Source: CAYWEM01 sp964457225 | GTDB taxonomy: Bacteria > Acidobacteriota > Aminicenantia > UBA2199 | Direction: 5' to 3' | DNA: 64,000 nt | Assembly (NCBI GenBank): GCA_964457225.1 | Contig: CAYWEM010000005.1 | Span: 1 to 64,000, forward strand | Shown: positions 17,493-26,722 of the stretch, piece by piece | Layout of the letters: each line of letters opens with the position of its first letter | Numbering within the stretch: position 1 is the first letter of the stretch | Notes under the pieces: generated by a model | Database searches by the model: none | Told to the model about the DNA's origin: nothing | Seen by the model: the letters and a program-made list of their open reading frames with translations, nothing else | Made by a program: the position numbers and the translations under genes

Positions 17493-18556
17493 TCGCCACG
17501 GTAGCCGGCCCGGCTGATGCTTCATCCGCCTGGAAATTCCGTGCCCGGCCTCTCGGCGACTGGCTTCCCCTGTTCTGGCCCGGGTTAACTTTCGTTGATT
17601 TTCAGCGGGCCGGGCGCGAACCGGGGGAATTGCTGGTTCTTGACCAGGATATTTTACTGATACCCGGAAAGAACCTGGCCGCGGCAATCAGCTTGGCGGC
17701 GGCTGCCCGGCCTGAACAGGCCTGGACTGTTCCCGGAAGACCTTTCATTGTTTTCGGAAGAAACTGCGCAAAAAAAAAATCGCTTCTTAATGAACGGATG
17801 GATACTTCTTGGGATGAAATGGAGGCGGAGGTGCTGGAACTGCCCGGCGCTGAGCGCATCATTTCCCCGGCCGAAGACCCGGCCGGCCTGGCCCTGGCCC
17901 TGCTTTCTATCCAGGCCGCTTTGCTGGAAAAGGCCGGGGTGCTGGTTGAGGATCCACTCAACTTCTATCTGGAAGCGGGAATTCCCATCGGCCCGGGTTC
18001 CAGGCTGGGGCCGGGAGTCGTTATCAGCGGCGAATCCAGTATCGGCGCCGATGTGATGATCGGAGCCCGGGTCAGCCTGGAAAACACCCGGGTTGGTGAC
18101 AACTGCCGTATTCTGCCGGGTTCTCTGCTTTACGATACGGTCCTGGCTGAAAACATCAGTGTCGGCCCCTATGCTCATTTGCGCCAGGGTTGTCAAATCG
18201 CGGCCGATGCCCGCATCGGAAATTTCGTGGAAATGAAGAAAACCAGCTTCGGTCGGGGATCCAAGGCCATGCACCTTTCTTACCTGGGTGATGCCCGGGT
18301 GGGAGAGGCCGTGAATGTCGGCGCCGGAACCATTACCTGCAACTACGACGGCCGGAGCAAGCATGCCACCGAGATCGAGGACGAAGCGTTCATTGGATCC
18401 GGTTCTGAACTGGTGGCTCCGGTTAAAATAGGCCGCGGAAGCTATGTCGGGGCCGGTTCGACCATAACCCAGGACGTGCCGGAAGAGTCCCTGGCCGTGG
18501 CCCGCCAGAGGCAGCGCAATATCGAGGGCTGGGCCAGGAAAAAAAAGAAAGATTGA
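17489..18556 (+). CDS. GlmU C-domain-like acetyltransferase lacking the uridylyltransferase domain
   Basis: A 355-residue protein. The C-terminal ~210 residues are a left-handed beta-helix matching the glucosamine-1-phosphate acetyltransferase half of Glm[43 protein letters not shown] and KHAT. The E. coli GlmU residues R333, K351, H363, Y366, N377 and K392 all appear to have counterparts. The N-terminal ~150 residues do not show the pyrophosphorylase motifs (no LAAGxGTRM), and the protein is ~100 residues shorter than GlmU. So it is either a monofunctional GlcN-1-P acetyltransferase or acts on another amino-sugar phosphate. Confidence 0.82.
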   Translation: MIATVAGPADASSAWKFRARPLGDWLPLFWPGLTFVDFQRAGREPGELLVLDQDILLIPGKNLAAAISLAAAARPEQAWTVPGRPFIVFGRNCAKKKSLLNERMDTSWDEMEAEVLELPGAERIISPAEDPAGLALALLSIQAALLEKAGVLVEDPLNFYLEAGIPIGPGSRLGPGVVISGESSIGADVMIGARVSLENTRVGDNCRILPGSLLYDTVLAENISVGPYAHLRQGCQIAADARIGNFVEMKKTSFGRGSKAMHLSYLGDARVGEAVNVGAGTITCNYDGRSKHATEIEDEAFIGSGSELVAPVKIGRGSYVGAGSTITQDVPEESLAVARQRQRNIEGWARKKKKD

Positions 18557-18582
18557 ATTGTTCCGGCTTCATTGGGTCGGGC

Positions 18583-18611
18583 TTGATTTTTGTTGGCGGA
18601 TAGAGTAAATT
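18583..18611 (+). promoter_or_regulatory. Possible promoter of DUF4388-DnaJ gene
   Basis: TTGATT (18583-18588), 17-base spacer, TAAATT (18606-18611), then AGGGGAG shortly before the ATG at 18656. Confidence 0.45.
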
Positions 18612-18655
18612 TTCCAGGAAACCGGTAGAGAAGTGAAATATGCAAGGGGAGCCCG

Positions 18656-20083
18656 ATGACACCTAAGGTATTGGAAAATCCTGTTTGCCTGGCCTTGCGC
18701 GATGCCTATATGAACAAAAGCAGTGGTGAGCTCAGGGTGAACAGCGACAGCAGTTCACGCCGGATATTCTTCCTAGAGGGCAAACTGGCCTTTGCCATGA
18801 CAACGGTCCGCCAGGAAAGACTGGGGGAAATACTTTTCAAGATAGGCCGGATCAACCAGAAACAGTACTGGGACATTCACAAGCTGCTTGAGAATCAAAA
18901 CGACAAAATGGGCCGTATCCTGGTCAAACACGAGATGATCAGCCAGAAAGACCTGTTTTTCTCCCTGCTCTACCAGGTTCGCACCATTACCCTGGCCGTT
19001 TTCAACCTGAACAGCGGTGACTGGAGCTTTATCCAGGGTACTCCGGCCATTCCGGAAGATTCCGTTTTCAGCATCGACATCCCCGGAGTCATTTCCGAGG
19101 GCATGACTAAAACCCGCAACCTGCTTTATTTTCAGAATACTTTCCTGAAAGTATGTCCGCTGCTGCTGCCGGTCAACGAGGACATCCGTGACAATCTAAG
19201 GCCGGAGGACATCGAATTCTACAACTTCCTTTCCCGTTTTCCGGAAAGAGATTTTCAGGCCATCCGCCAGGAAAGCAAGCTGGATGAGGATGTTTTCTGG
19301 CGTAAAACCGTACTGCTTTACCTGCTCAACCTGCTGAACCTCAGGGAAAACAAGTTCAGCGATGATTCCGGGCAAACGATCGAGGAACTGATCGCCCTCT
19401 TTGACAAGCTGAAGGAAGGCGAGCGGGATCATTACGAGATACTGGGCGTGTCCGCCCAGGCCGGGCCCAGGGACATAAAGGACGCATATTTCGCCATGGC
19501 CAAGAAGTACCACCCTGACCGCATCGGCCGGGCTCCGGATCCCGATCTCAAGGAAAAGGCCAATTTCGTTTTTTCCAGGATCAACAAGGCCTATGAAACC
19601 CTGAGCGATGAAAACAGGCGCCGTGAATACGACACCCGGGAGGCGGGCAAGGTCGGACAGCAGTCCAAGATCCAGGAGAACCTGGGTGAAAAGGCCAACG
19701 TTCTTTTCCGCAAGGCCAAAACGCTTTACAACCAGCAGAAATACTGGGAGGCGGCCAGTTTTCTCAGCGAAGCAGTCAAGGCCGATCCGGGCAAACCGGC
19801 CTATTTTCTGCTGCTCGGCCTTTGCCAGTCCCAGATTCCCAGCATGCGCCGCTCCGCCGAACAGAGCCTGCAGACCGTAGTCCAGATGGAACCCTGGAAT
19901 GCCGATGCCCTGGCCGCCCTGGGCCTGCTTTTCATGAAGGAAAACCTGCCCAGGCGGGCCGAAGGTTTTTTCCGAAAAGCTCTGTCCGTTAATCCTGAAC
20001 ATCAGCTGTCGCGTCGCCGGCTGGAAGAAATCGCCGGTCCGCCGAAAAAGAGCAGCTGGTTCTCCCTGGGCAAAAAAAAATAG
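18656..20083 (+). CDS. DUF4388 (PATAN)-DnaJ-TPR protein
   Basis: A 475-residue cytoplasmic protein with three parts. Residues ~1-110 match the DUF4388/PATAN pattern (SGELRVNSDSSSRRIFFLEG, then RLGEILFKIGRI). Residues ~255-330 are a J domain with intact HPD (MAKKYHPDRIG), able to stimulate a DnaK partner. Residues ~345-460 hold TPRs (FRKAKTLYNQQKYWEAASFL). Similar architectures occur in Deltaproteobacteria and Acidobacteria and are linked there to motility or polarity signalling, from memory. No dnaK lies nearby. It has its own SD and a likely promoter. Confidence 0.83.
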   Translation: MTPKVLENPVCLALRDAYMNKSSGELRVNSDSSSRRIFFLEGKLAFAMTTVRQERLGEILFKIGRINQKQYWDIHKLLENQNDKMGRILVKHEMISQKDLFFSLLYQVRTITLAVFNLNSGDWSFIQGTPAIPEDSVFSIDIPGVISEGMTKTRNLLYFQNTFLKVCPLLLPVNEDIRDNLRPEDIEFYNFLSRFPERDFQAIRQESKLDEDVFWRKTVLLYLLNLLNLRENKFSDDSGQTIEELIALFDKLKEGERDHYEILGVSAQAGPRDIKDAYFAMAKKYHPDRIGRAPDPDLKEKANFVFSRINKAYETLSDENRRREYDTREAGKVGQQSKIQENLGEKANVLFRKAKTLYNQQKYWEAASFLSEAVKADPGKPAYFLLLGLCQSQIPSMRRSAEQSLQTVVQMEPWNADALAALGLLFMKENLPRRAEGFFRKALSVNPEHQLSRRRLEEIAGPPKKSSWFSLGKKK

Positions 20084-20120
20084 TATAACCCCTTATCTGG
20101 TGTTTTTTCTTTCCAAGGTG

Positions 20121-20148
20121 TTGACATTTAGTGTTTATGGGGTAAAAT
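20121..20148 (+). promoter_or_regulatory. Strong sigma70-type promoter of glgA-trxA-trxB-amrS
   Basis: Perfect TTGACA (20121-20126), 16-base spacer, TAAAAT (20143-20148). An AAGGA follows just ahead of the glgA ATG. Confidence 0.7.
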
Positions 20149-20169
20149 AGTGGCCAAGGGAGCAAGGAA

Positions 20170-21615
20170 ATGAGAATCGCTTTTCTGACTCCGGAAACCG
20201 CCCCATACGCCAAGACCGGCGGGCTGGCCGATGTGGCCGCAGCCCTGCCTCCGGCCCTGGCCGCGGCCGGACTGCAGGTCATGCTGTTCATGCCCGCTTA
20301 TTCAGGGGGGCAGGGCTCCTTTCCTGAAGGAAAAACAGTCGATATCTTCGACCTCGAGATCTGCGGCCGGGTGTTGGAAACCAGGCTGATAAAGAAAAAA
20401 ATACGTTCCGGCCTGGATCATCATTTCATCGTTCAGGATCTTCTATTTTGCCGCCGCTTTCTCTACGGCCAGGGCGGAGTTGATTACTTCGACAACCTGG
20501 CGCGCTTTTTTTTCCTGCAGAAGGCGGTGCTGACTTTTTTACTGCGCCGGGGCATCAAGGTAGACCTGTTGCACCTCAATGACTGGCAGACAGCCCTGGT
20601 GCCGGCCCTGCTGCGCCTGGAGCCCTTCAGTTCCCTGCCCGGGCCGCCGGCCACCCTGCTCACCCTTCACAACTTGGCCTACCAGGGGCTTTTCCCCTGG
20701 TCTGAATACCGAGTTCTGGGGCTGCCTTCCGGAGCCGAGCTTGAATCGGCCGCCGAGTTCCACGGTCGTTTATCCTGCCTCAAGTCGGGCATCGTCCTGG
20801 CCGACGGACTGAACACGGTCAGTCCGACTTACGCCGCGGAGATACTGGGAACGGAAATGGGCTGCGGCCTGGACGGAGTGCTGGCTTCCCAGGCCGGCAA
20901 GCTTTCAGGCATTCTGAACGGAGCGGAGTACCGGGTCTGGAACCCGGCCCGCGACCGTCACCTGTCGAGTACTTTCAGTCGAAGTTCTCTGGGACGCAAA
21001 CAGGCGAACAAGAAATTCCTGTTCCAGCGCTGGCAGCTTGCCCTTGATCCGGCCACCCCCCTGGCCGTGTTCATCGGCCGGCTGGATCGCCAGAAAGGCA
21101 TTGAACTGCTGCTTGAAGCCTGGCCGATGCTGCGCCGGGAGAAACTGGTCATCGCCGTGCTGGGCACCGGTGAACAACGGCTGGAAAGGGAGTTGAACCG
21201 CCTGGCCGAGCGCCATCCGGAGCGCTTCGTTTTTCTCAATATCTTCAGCGAAGAAGCGGCCCACCAGCTCAATGCCGCCGCCGACCTGCTCCTGATGCCT
21301 TCTGTTTACGAACCCTGCGGCCTGAACCAGATCTACGCCATGAAATACGGCGTCCTGCCGCTGGTACACCGTACCGGAGGTCTGCGGGACACGGTAGTGG
21401 AAGTTGATCTCCGTACCCTGAGCGGAACCGGCTTCACTTTCAGGAACATGGATGCCCGTGATTTGCTGGCCGCCCTGAAAAAAGCCCTGGCCCTTTACGC
21501 CGAGCCGCGGAAATGGCGTCGCATCCAGCTGAACGCCATGGCCCAGGATTTTTCCTGGAGCAGATCAGCCGCCGAATACATTGCCTTGTACAAAAAAATC
21601 AACAGGAGGAAATAA
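20170..21615 (+). CDS. glgA: Glycogen (starch) synthase
   Basis: GT5 glycosyltransferase that extends alpha-1,4-glucan from ADP- or UDP-glucose. The 481 residues have the N-terminal KTGGLADV sugar-nucleotide loop (residues ~15-22), LHLNDWQTALVPALLR, FIGRLDRQKGIELL in the second Rossmann domain, and MPSVYEPCGLNQIYAMKYG with the catalytic Glu. Length is normal. It is followed immediately (0 bp) by a thioredoxin gene, so glycogen synthesis is co-expressed with a thiol redox pair, an uncommon pairing. No other glycogen gene is in the window. Confidence 0.94.
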   Translation: MRIAFLTPETAPYAKTGGLADVAAALPPALAAAGLQVMLFMPAYSGGQGSFPEGKTVDIFDLEICGRVLETRLIKKKIRSGLDHHFIVQDLLFCRRFLYGQGGVDYFDNLARFFFLQKAVLTFLLRRGIKVDLLHLNDWQTALVPALLRLEPFSSLPGPPATLLTLHNLAYQGLFPWSEYRVLGLPSGAELESAAEFHGRLSCLKSGIVLADGLNTVSPTYAAEILGTEMGCGLDGVLASQAGKLSGILNGAEYRVWNPARDRHLSSTFSRSSLGRKQANKKFLFQRWQLALDPATPLAVFIGRLDRQKGIELLLEAWPMLRREKLVIAVLGTGEQRLERELNRLAERHPERFVFLNIFSEEAAHQLNAAADLLLMPSVYEPCGLNQIYAMKYGVLPLVHRTGGLRDTVVEVDLRTLSGTGFTFRNMDARDLLAALKKALALYAEPRKWRRIQLNAMAQDFSWSRSAAEYIALYKKINRRK

Positions 21616-21936
21616 ATGAGCACAGTGATCAGCACCGGAGATCGTGATATAGAGAGTTATCTCAACCAGGACAAAACCCTCCTGCTTGATTTCTGGGCGC
21701 CCAACTGCGCGCCCTGCCGCATGCTGGAACCGAATCTGGCCAATATCGCCGATTCTTTTTCGCCCCGGGTCCAGGTACTCAAGGTCAACGTCAACGAAAA
21801 TCCCAGGACCTCGGCCCGTTTCCAGGTCCGTTCCCTGCCCACCCTGATTTTCATCAAGGACGGCAAGGTCAGGTCGCAACTGATCGGTGCGGTCAACCAG
21901 AAAAAAATCGAGGCCGTACTCCAGGACATCGTCTGA
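21616..21936 (+). CDS. trxA: Thioredoxin with NCAPC active site
   Basis: A 106-residue cytoplasmic thioredoxin. The active site reads DFWAPNCAPCR where the canonical form is WCGPC, so the Trp just before the first Cys is Asn and the Gly is Ala. The cis-Pro loop (RSLPTLIFIKDG) is intact. These changes should alter redox potential or partner choice. An SD (AGGAGG) lies in the end of glgA, and the stop overlaps the trxB start by one base (TGATG). Confidence 0.93.
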   Translation: MSTVISTGDRDIESYLNQDKTLLLDFWAPNCAPCRMLEPNLANIADSFSPRVQVLKVNVNENPRTSARFQVRSLPTLIFIKDGKVRSQLIGAVNQKKIEAVLQDIV

Positions 21937-22859
21937 TGGAAAAAAACTGGGATATAATCATTATCGGCGGCGGCCCGGCTGGCCTGGCGGCAGCGGTTTA
22001 CTGCGGCCGCTCCCTGCGCCGCACCCTGGTGGTGGAGAAAAGGGTGCTGGGCGGCCAGATAGTCGACTCCGACATCATTGAAAACTATCCCGGTTTTGTC
22101 GAGCCCCAGGTCCCCTTTGACCTGATGGATGAATTCGTCAAGCAGGCCGGGCGCTACGGCGTGCAGTTCACCAGCGACGAGGTCAGTGCCATCGTCCCGG
22201 TTCAGGGAGGCTGGCGGGTGGACCTGGGCGAAGACAGCCTTTCGGCGCGGGCCCTGATCATGGCTACCGGCTCGGCTCACCGCTACCTGGAAATTCCGGG
22301 TGAAAAGGAATTCCTGGGACGCGGCGTGTCGGTCTGCGCCACCTGTGACGCCCCCTTTTACCGGGAGAAAACTGTAGCCGTGGTCGGAGGCGGGGACACG
22401 GCCCTGACCGAGGCCCTCCACCTGACCAAGTTCGCCGCCGAGGTTCACCTGATTCACCGCCGTGACAAGTTCCGCGGTGAGAAAATCCTGCAGGAAAGAG
22501 TTTTGCGACACGAAAAGATAAAGGTTCACTGGAACAGCGTGGTGGTGGCGGTGCAGGGTGAACGCAACCTGGAATCCCTGCTGCTGCGCAGGGTCAGCGA
22601 TGACGAAAGATCAGTTCTGCCGGTGCACGGGTTCTTCATCGCCATCGGCACTGACCCCAATACCGCCCTGTTGCACGGCCTGGCTGATCTGGATGAGCAG
22701 GGTTATGTCAGGGCCGATTTTTCCCTGGCCACCAAATCGCCCGGGCTGTTCGTCGCCGGGGAAATCATCGCCGGTCACCAGAAGCAGGTGGCCGTTTCGG
22801 TTGGATCAGGTTCCCAGGCCGCCCTGAACTGCGAGGAGTATCTCTCGGCCCTGGAGTGA
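21936..22859 (+). CDS. trxB: Thioredoxin reductase
   Basis: NADPH-dependent FAD disulfide reductase that recycles thioredoxin. The 307 residues include the FAD loop GGGPAGLAAAVYC, redox-active CATCDAPFY (CxxC ~135-138), the NADPH-site GGGDTALTEAL with HRRDKFRG, and FVAGEI near the C-terminus. Its adjacency to the atypical thioredoxin suggests they are partners. The amrS GTG overlaps its stop. Confidence 0.95.
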   Translation: MEKNWDIIIIGGGPAGLAAAVYCGRSLRRTLVVEKRVLGGQIVDSDIIENYPGFVEPQVPFDLMDEFVKQAGRYGVQFTSDEVSAIVPVQGGWRVDLGEDSLSARALIMATGSAHRYLEIPGEKEFLGRGVSVCATCDAPFYREKTVAVVGGGDTALTEALHLTKFAAEVHLIHRRDKFRGEKILQERVLRHEKIKVHWNSVVVAVQGERNLESLLLRRVSDDERSVLPVHGFFIAIGTDPNTALLHGLADLDEQGYVRADFSLATKSPGLFVAGEIIAGHQKQVAVSVGSGSQAALNCEEYLSALE

Positions 22860-23869
22860 GGGCGGCCTTGAAAAAAGCATTGTTCTTCGAGCACGCTCCG
22901 GCCAGGGCGGTACACTGCCTGCTCTGTCCCCATAATTGCCTGGTTGGAGATGGCCGAGCCGGCATCTGCCGGGTGCGAATCAACCGCGACGGTCAATTGC
23001 AGAGTCTCAATTACGGTCGCCTGGCCGCCATGCACCTGGACCCGGTTGAAAAAAAACCTCTCTACCACTTCAGGCCGGGCTCGCGCACCCTGTCCATCGC
23101 GGGATTCGGCTGTAACCTGAAATGCCGTTTCTGCCAGAACAGTTCACTTTCAATAGATTTCAGCACTTCGGCCGGCGAGGAAATCAGCCCGGCCCAGCTG
23201 GTGCAGACCGCCAGGTCCGCCGGGGCCGCCTCGATTTCCTACACTTACAGTGAACCGATCGTGTTCATCGAAATGGTGCTGGAGACAGCCGAGCTGGCCC
23301 GCCGGGCCGGCCTGGCCAATATCCTGGTCAGTAACGGTTTTATCTCGGAAAAAGCCGGCCGCGAGCTCTTTCCCCTGCTGGACGCCGCCAACATAGATCT
23401 CAAGTCATTCAACCCGGAGTTTTACCGCCGGCAATGCCGGGCCGAGCTGGAACCGGTGCTGGATACCATCCGGCGGATGGCCGCCGCGCCTGTCTGGCTT
23501 GAATTGACCACCCTGGTGATTCCGGGCCTGAACGATTCCCCGGCCGAAGCCTCCGAGCTGGCCGCTTTCATCGCCGCCCTGGACCGTGACATTCCCTGGC
23601 ATGTTTCAAGGTTTTTCCCGCACCACGAGCTGCATAACCTGCCGCCGACCCCGGAAAAAACCATCAGGGATTTTTTGAAATGCGGCCGGGATCATGGCCT
23701 GCGCTACGTTTATGCCGGCAATTCAAGCCTGCCCGGCGGCGGTGAAACCCGCTGCCCGCAGTGCCGTCAACTGCTGGTCGATCGTCACGGTTTTAACTCC
23801 AGGGTCTTGTTTGAGCGCCCCGGGGTCTGCCCGTCCTGCTCCTACCTTATTTCCGGGACCTGGAACTGA
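22856..23869 (+). CDS. amrS: AmmeMemoRadiSam-type radical SAM protein (PflA-like)
   Basis: Radical-SAM protein of 337 residues with the CxxxCxxC motif in GFGCNLKCRFCQN (about residues 83-91), an N-terminal cysteine pair (CLLCPHNCLV) and a C-terminal four-cysteine cluster (CPQC and CPSC). This layout matches AmrS of the AMMECR1-MEMO1-radical SAM system; the partners are not in this window. The reaction is not established. GTG start overlaps the trxB stop; an alternative TTG lies four codons later. Confidence 0.85.
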   Translation: MRAALKKALFFEHAPARAVHCLLCPHNCLVGDGRAGICRVRINRDGQLQSLNYGRLAAMHLDPVEKKPLYHFRPGSRTLSIAGFGCNLKCRFCQNSSLSIDFSTSAGEEISPAQLVQTARSAGAASISYTYSEPIVFIEMVLETAELARRAGLANILVSNGFISEKAGRELFPLLDAANIDLKSFNPEFYRRQCRAELEPVLDTIRRMAAAPVWLELTTLVIPGLNDSPAEASELAAFIAALDRDIPWHVSRFFPHHELHNLPPTPEKTIRDFLKCGRDHGLRYVYAGNSSLPGGGETRCPQCRQLLVDRHGFNSRVLFERPGVCPSCSYLISGTWN

Positions 23870-23888
23870 ACCCGGCCATCAGGACTGG

Positions 23889-23922
23889 AACACTGTATTG
23901 CTCCATGCGCCAAAACAGTGTT
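23889..23922. promoter_or_regulatory. Inverted repeat AACACTGT/ACAGTGTT downstream of amrS
   Basis: Eight-base arms (23889-23896 and 23915-23922) separated by 18 bases, 20 bp after the amrS stop. It could be a weak transcript end or an operator for the following lipoprotein gene. The rest of the 159-bp gap holds the promoter listed next. Confidence 0.35.
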
Positions 23923-23968
23923 TACTTGAAAATCACTTGAAGCCGAATGTCTTTCTCAAAAAATTGGC

Positions 23969-23997
23969 TTGATTGTTTCTTTTATCAGGTATATCAT
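23969..23997 (+). promoter_or_regulatory. Promoter of Asp-box lipoprotein gene
   Basis: TTGATT (23969-23974), 17-base spacer, TATCAT (23992-23997), ahead of the ATG at 24029. Confidence 0.55.
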
Positions 23998-24028
23998 GCT
24001 CGTTGAATTGTATTGACAGGGGTGCAAA

Positions 24029-25588
24029 ATGAACAGGTATTACCTTGCACTGCCGGTATTGATCGTGCTGTTACTGCTGCCGGCCTGCGATCCGCCCCTG
24101 GTTCCCGAAGCCGAACTGGAAGGCCTGACCAGGCCGCAGATTTCCGCTGTTTATCCCGGAACCGTGCTGCTCAACAACGCCGGCTTCCTGTTTCGGGTTT
24201 ATGCGGCCGAGCGCCTGGAACACGACGCCTACGCGCTTTACATCAATGATCGTTTGATCGGGGATGCTCGGCCGGATTACTGGCGCCGTCAACTGGGCTG
24301 GTTTCTTTCCGGTGAACAGCTCCGAGATCTCATGGCTTCTCCCTCCGGTGGAGATCGCGATTCGCTCAGCATCCGCATTTCAAGCATAGTCGGCTACGAC
24401 CTGTCCGGGGTTCTGTGGGCCTACCCGGATTACGTCTCCAACGCCCTTTCTATGCGGGTGGCAAGGGGAGAAACCGACTTTTCCGAGCCGCGCCTGCTTT
24501 TTCCCGAGTGGAATACTTCGGATCAGCCGCTGATCCGCTCTGACCCGCGGGGTTACCTCTACCTGGCCTGGCTGGAAAGACTGGGCGATTTTCGCCAGGC
24601 TTTTTTTTCACATTCAGCGGACGGCGGCCATGCCTGGTCTCAGGTGCTGAATATATCGCGTTCCGCCGGAGATGTGCAGAACATCGACCTGGCCGTTGAC
24701 AGCCGAGGTTTTTTCTACCTGGCCTGGAACGAGAATGTAACCAGGTCGGGAAACAGTTATTCCAGCGCCGATGTTTTTTTCAGCCGTTCCCTGGACAACG
24801 GGGCTACCTGGCATGATCCACGCCGGCTTAACCAGGCCGGTGAAACGGCCTTAAACCCCGTCATCGATGTAGATGAACCGGGGACGGTCAGGTTGGCCTG
24901 GAAATCCGGCCTGGCAGCTGAGCCTGAAAGGTTATGCCTGCTCGTGTCCCGCGATTTGGGCCTGGATTGGGAGCGCTGGGAAGTTGCTCCGCCGCGGGAT
25001 TTCTCGCACAGTTATTGGCTACCGGTGCTGGCTTCGGGCCGGGACGGCTTTCTCTGCCTGGCTGCGTTTCAGAGCACCGAGGGCTTTCATTTCTTTTACT
25101 CCCTTGATCACGGCTCCAGCTGGCAGAGTGAATTTGTTCCGACCGGGAAGTACTTCTTTATCGATCCTTTTCCCGTGGCCCGCTGTGGGCCGGAAGGCCG
25201 GGTTTACCTGACCTGGGCCTTTGAATCTTACACGGGGCATACTTACGGCAATCAGAGCAACTTCCTGCGCGGCTCAGCCGGGGGCGGTTGGAGCCAGGTT
25301 CAGGAACTGAACCAGCATGCCCCGGTCAGCGGCACCAAGATAGCTCAATCAGTCAGGCCGGACGGCCGTTTAGACATGGTTTTGAAATCATCGACCAGTC
25401 TTTTCCTCTTGCGCTCGGCTGACGAGGGGATCAGCTGGTCCTGGCCCGAATTCATTCCCGGTACGGATAGCCGTGATTTTTCCCCCCGGTCACCCGACCT
25501 GGCAATTCACCCGGAAGGTTTGAATTTCCTGGTCTTCACCGCCTGGACCGGTACCGGGAGAAGCATTTTCCTGATGAGTTTTAACTGA
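24029..25588 (+). CDS. Lipoprotein with five Asp-box (BNR/sialidase-like) repeats
   Basis: A 519-residue exported lipoprotein: signal peptide with lipobox LLPAC (Cys at about residue 20). Five Asp-box motifs (SxDxGxxW) are readable: SADGGHAW, SLDNGATW, SRDLGLDW, SLDHGSSW and SADEGISW, spaced through a six-bladed beta-propeller of the sialidase fold. I could not pick out a full set of sialidase catalytic residues (Arg triad, Tyr-Glu), so binding or another hydrolytic activity is as likely. Monocistronic with its own promoter and an SD-like GGGGTG. Confidence 0.8.
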   Translation: MNRYYLALPVLIVLLLLPACDPPLVPEAELEGLTRPQISAVYPGTVLLNNAGFLFRVYAAERLEHDAYALYINDRLIGDARPDYWRRQLGWFLSGEQLRDLMASPSGGDRDSLSIRISSIVGYDLSGVLWAYPDYVSNALSMRVARGETDFSEPRLLFPEWNTSDQPLIRSDPRGYLYLAWLERLGDFRQAFFSHSADGGHAWSQVLNISRSAGDVQNIDLAVDSRGFFYLAWNENVTRSGNSYSSADVFFSRSLDNGATWHDPRRLNQAGETALNPVIDVDEPGTVRLAWKSGLAAEPERLCLLVSRDLGLDWERWEVAPPRDFSHSYWLPVLASGRDGFLCLAAFQSTEGFHFFYSLDHGSSWQSEFVPTGKYFFIDPFPVARCGPEGRVYLTWAFESYTGHTYGNQSNFLRGSAGGGWSQVQELNQHAPVSGTKIAQSVRPDGRLDMVLKSSTSLFLLRSADEGISWSWPEFIPGTDSRDFSPRSPDLAIHPEGLNFLVFTAWTGTGRSIFLMSFN

Positions 25589-25660
25589 TTAGAAATACTG
25601 CCCGGCAGTTTCCAGGTCAGGCGAAAGGGATCATTCCGGGTTCAGCCTGGTTTGCCGGCA

Positions 25661-26683
25661 TCAATCAGCGGAACGCCGGACTATCAGCAGGGAGAGGTCG
25701 TCGTGGGGAGGAGCGGCCTGGATGAATTCTTCCACCGCCTGCAGCAGTTTGCGGCCCAGTTCGGCGGCCGACAGCCGATCAGAGTTTTCCAGCAGTTCGT
25801 GCAGACGCTGACTGCCGAAGAATCGGCCTTCATCGTCCCGGGCTTCGGTCAGGCCGTCTGAATAAACCAGCAGGCTTTCTCCGGGAGCCAGTTCCACCTT
25901 TTGCCCGGGTACCTGTAACTCACTGCTCAGGCCGATGGCCGGTCCGCCGCGGCCCATTTCCTCCAGCCTGCTTCGGCGCAGCAGCAGGGGCGCCGGGTGC
26001 CCGGCATTGACCAGGCTGATTTCCGCGGAATCACTTCGCAAGCTCAGGAATACCAGGGAAATGAAACTCTTTTTCAGTCCGTAGCGGTTGAAAATACCGT
26101 TGGTCTTGGCCAGCAGGTCGCTGTTGCCCGTGCTGAAAGGCAGTACCGCCCTCAGGGTCGATTGCAGCTGGGCCATCAGCAGGGCGGCAGGCAGACCCTT
26201 GCCGGATACGTCGCCCAGGGTGAGTCCCCAGCAGTTTTCTTCAATCCTGATGAAATCGAGCAGGTCCCCGCCGACGTCGTTGGCCGGCCGCGAGTAAAGC
26301 CAGATGTCCCAGCCCGGCACCTCGGGGGAACTATCCGGCAGCAGGGCCAGTTGCACGGCCCGGCCTTCACGAAGTTCGTCCTTGGCCAGCAGCTTGTCCT
26401 TCAATTCCAGCATCAGCACCAGGATCAGCAGCAGGTAGCCCAATAAATTGAAATTCCCCCTGAAATGCTGTAAACGGATTTCGACAAAGAGCAGAACGGT
26501 GCCGACGATGACCATCACCCGCCTGGCATGACTGAGCTTGTCGATCATGCCCTTGAATACCCACCAGGAAGTGTAGAGCCAGCGATTGAAGCTGCTCATC
26601 CGGCGCAGTTTTTCCTTTTGTTCATCGTCCAGGTAAAACTCAACGATGTAATTGGCCGCGGCCGACAGTTTTTTCTGGTCCAT
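25661..26683 (-). CDS. Membrane-anchored PP2C/SpoIIE-type serine phosphatase (RsbU-like)
   Basis: A 340-residue protein. Residues ~50-95 contain two hydrophobic segments (VMVIVGTVLLFVEI and LLGYLLLILVLML). The phosphatase domain follows: NDVGGDLLDF and LGDVSGKGLPAALLMA supply metal-binding Asps, then NAGHPAPLLL, YSDGLTEARD and PHDDLSLLIV. Such proteins dephosphorylate anti-anti-sigma factors in partner-switching systems, but no STAS or kinase gene is adjacent. Its ATG is preceded six bases upstream by a -10 box and there is no SD. Confidence 0.88.
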   Translation of the reverse strand: MDQKKLSAAANYIVEFYLDDEQKEKLRRMSSFNRWLYTSWWVFKGMIDKLSHARRVMVIVGTVLLFVEIRLQHFRGNFNLLGYLLLILVLMLELKDKLLAKDELREGRAVQLALLPDSSPEVPGWDIWLYSRPANDVGGDLLDFIRIEENCWGLTLGDVSGKGLPAALLMAQLQSTLRAVLPFSTGNSDLLAKTNGIFNRYGLKKSFISLVFLSLRSDSAEISLVNAGHPAPLLLRRSRLEEMGRGGPAIGLSSELQVPGQKVELAPGESLLVYSDGLTEARDDEGRFFGSQRLHELLENSDRLSAAELGRKLLQAVEEFIQAAPPHDDLSLLIVRRSAD

Positions 26684-26718
26684 GCTTCAATAATACCCCT
26701 TTCAGCAACAAATGTAAA
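26684..26718 (-). promoter_or_regulatory. Promoter abutting ATG start (leaderless type)
   Basis: Minus strand: TTTACA (26718-26713), 17-base spacer, TATTAT (26695-26690), six bases, ATG (26683-26681). Confidence 0.75.
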
Positions 26719-26722
26719 AACA

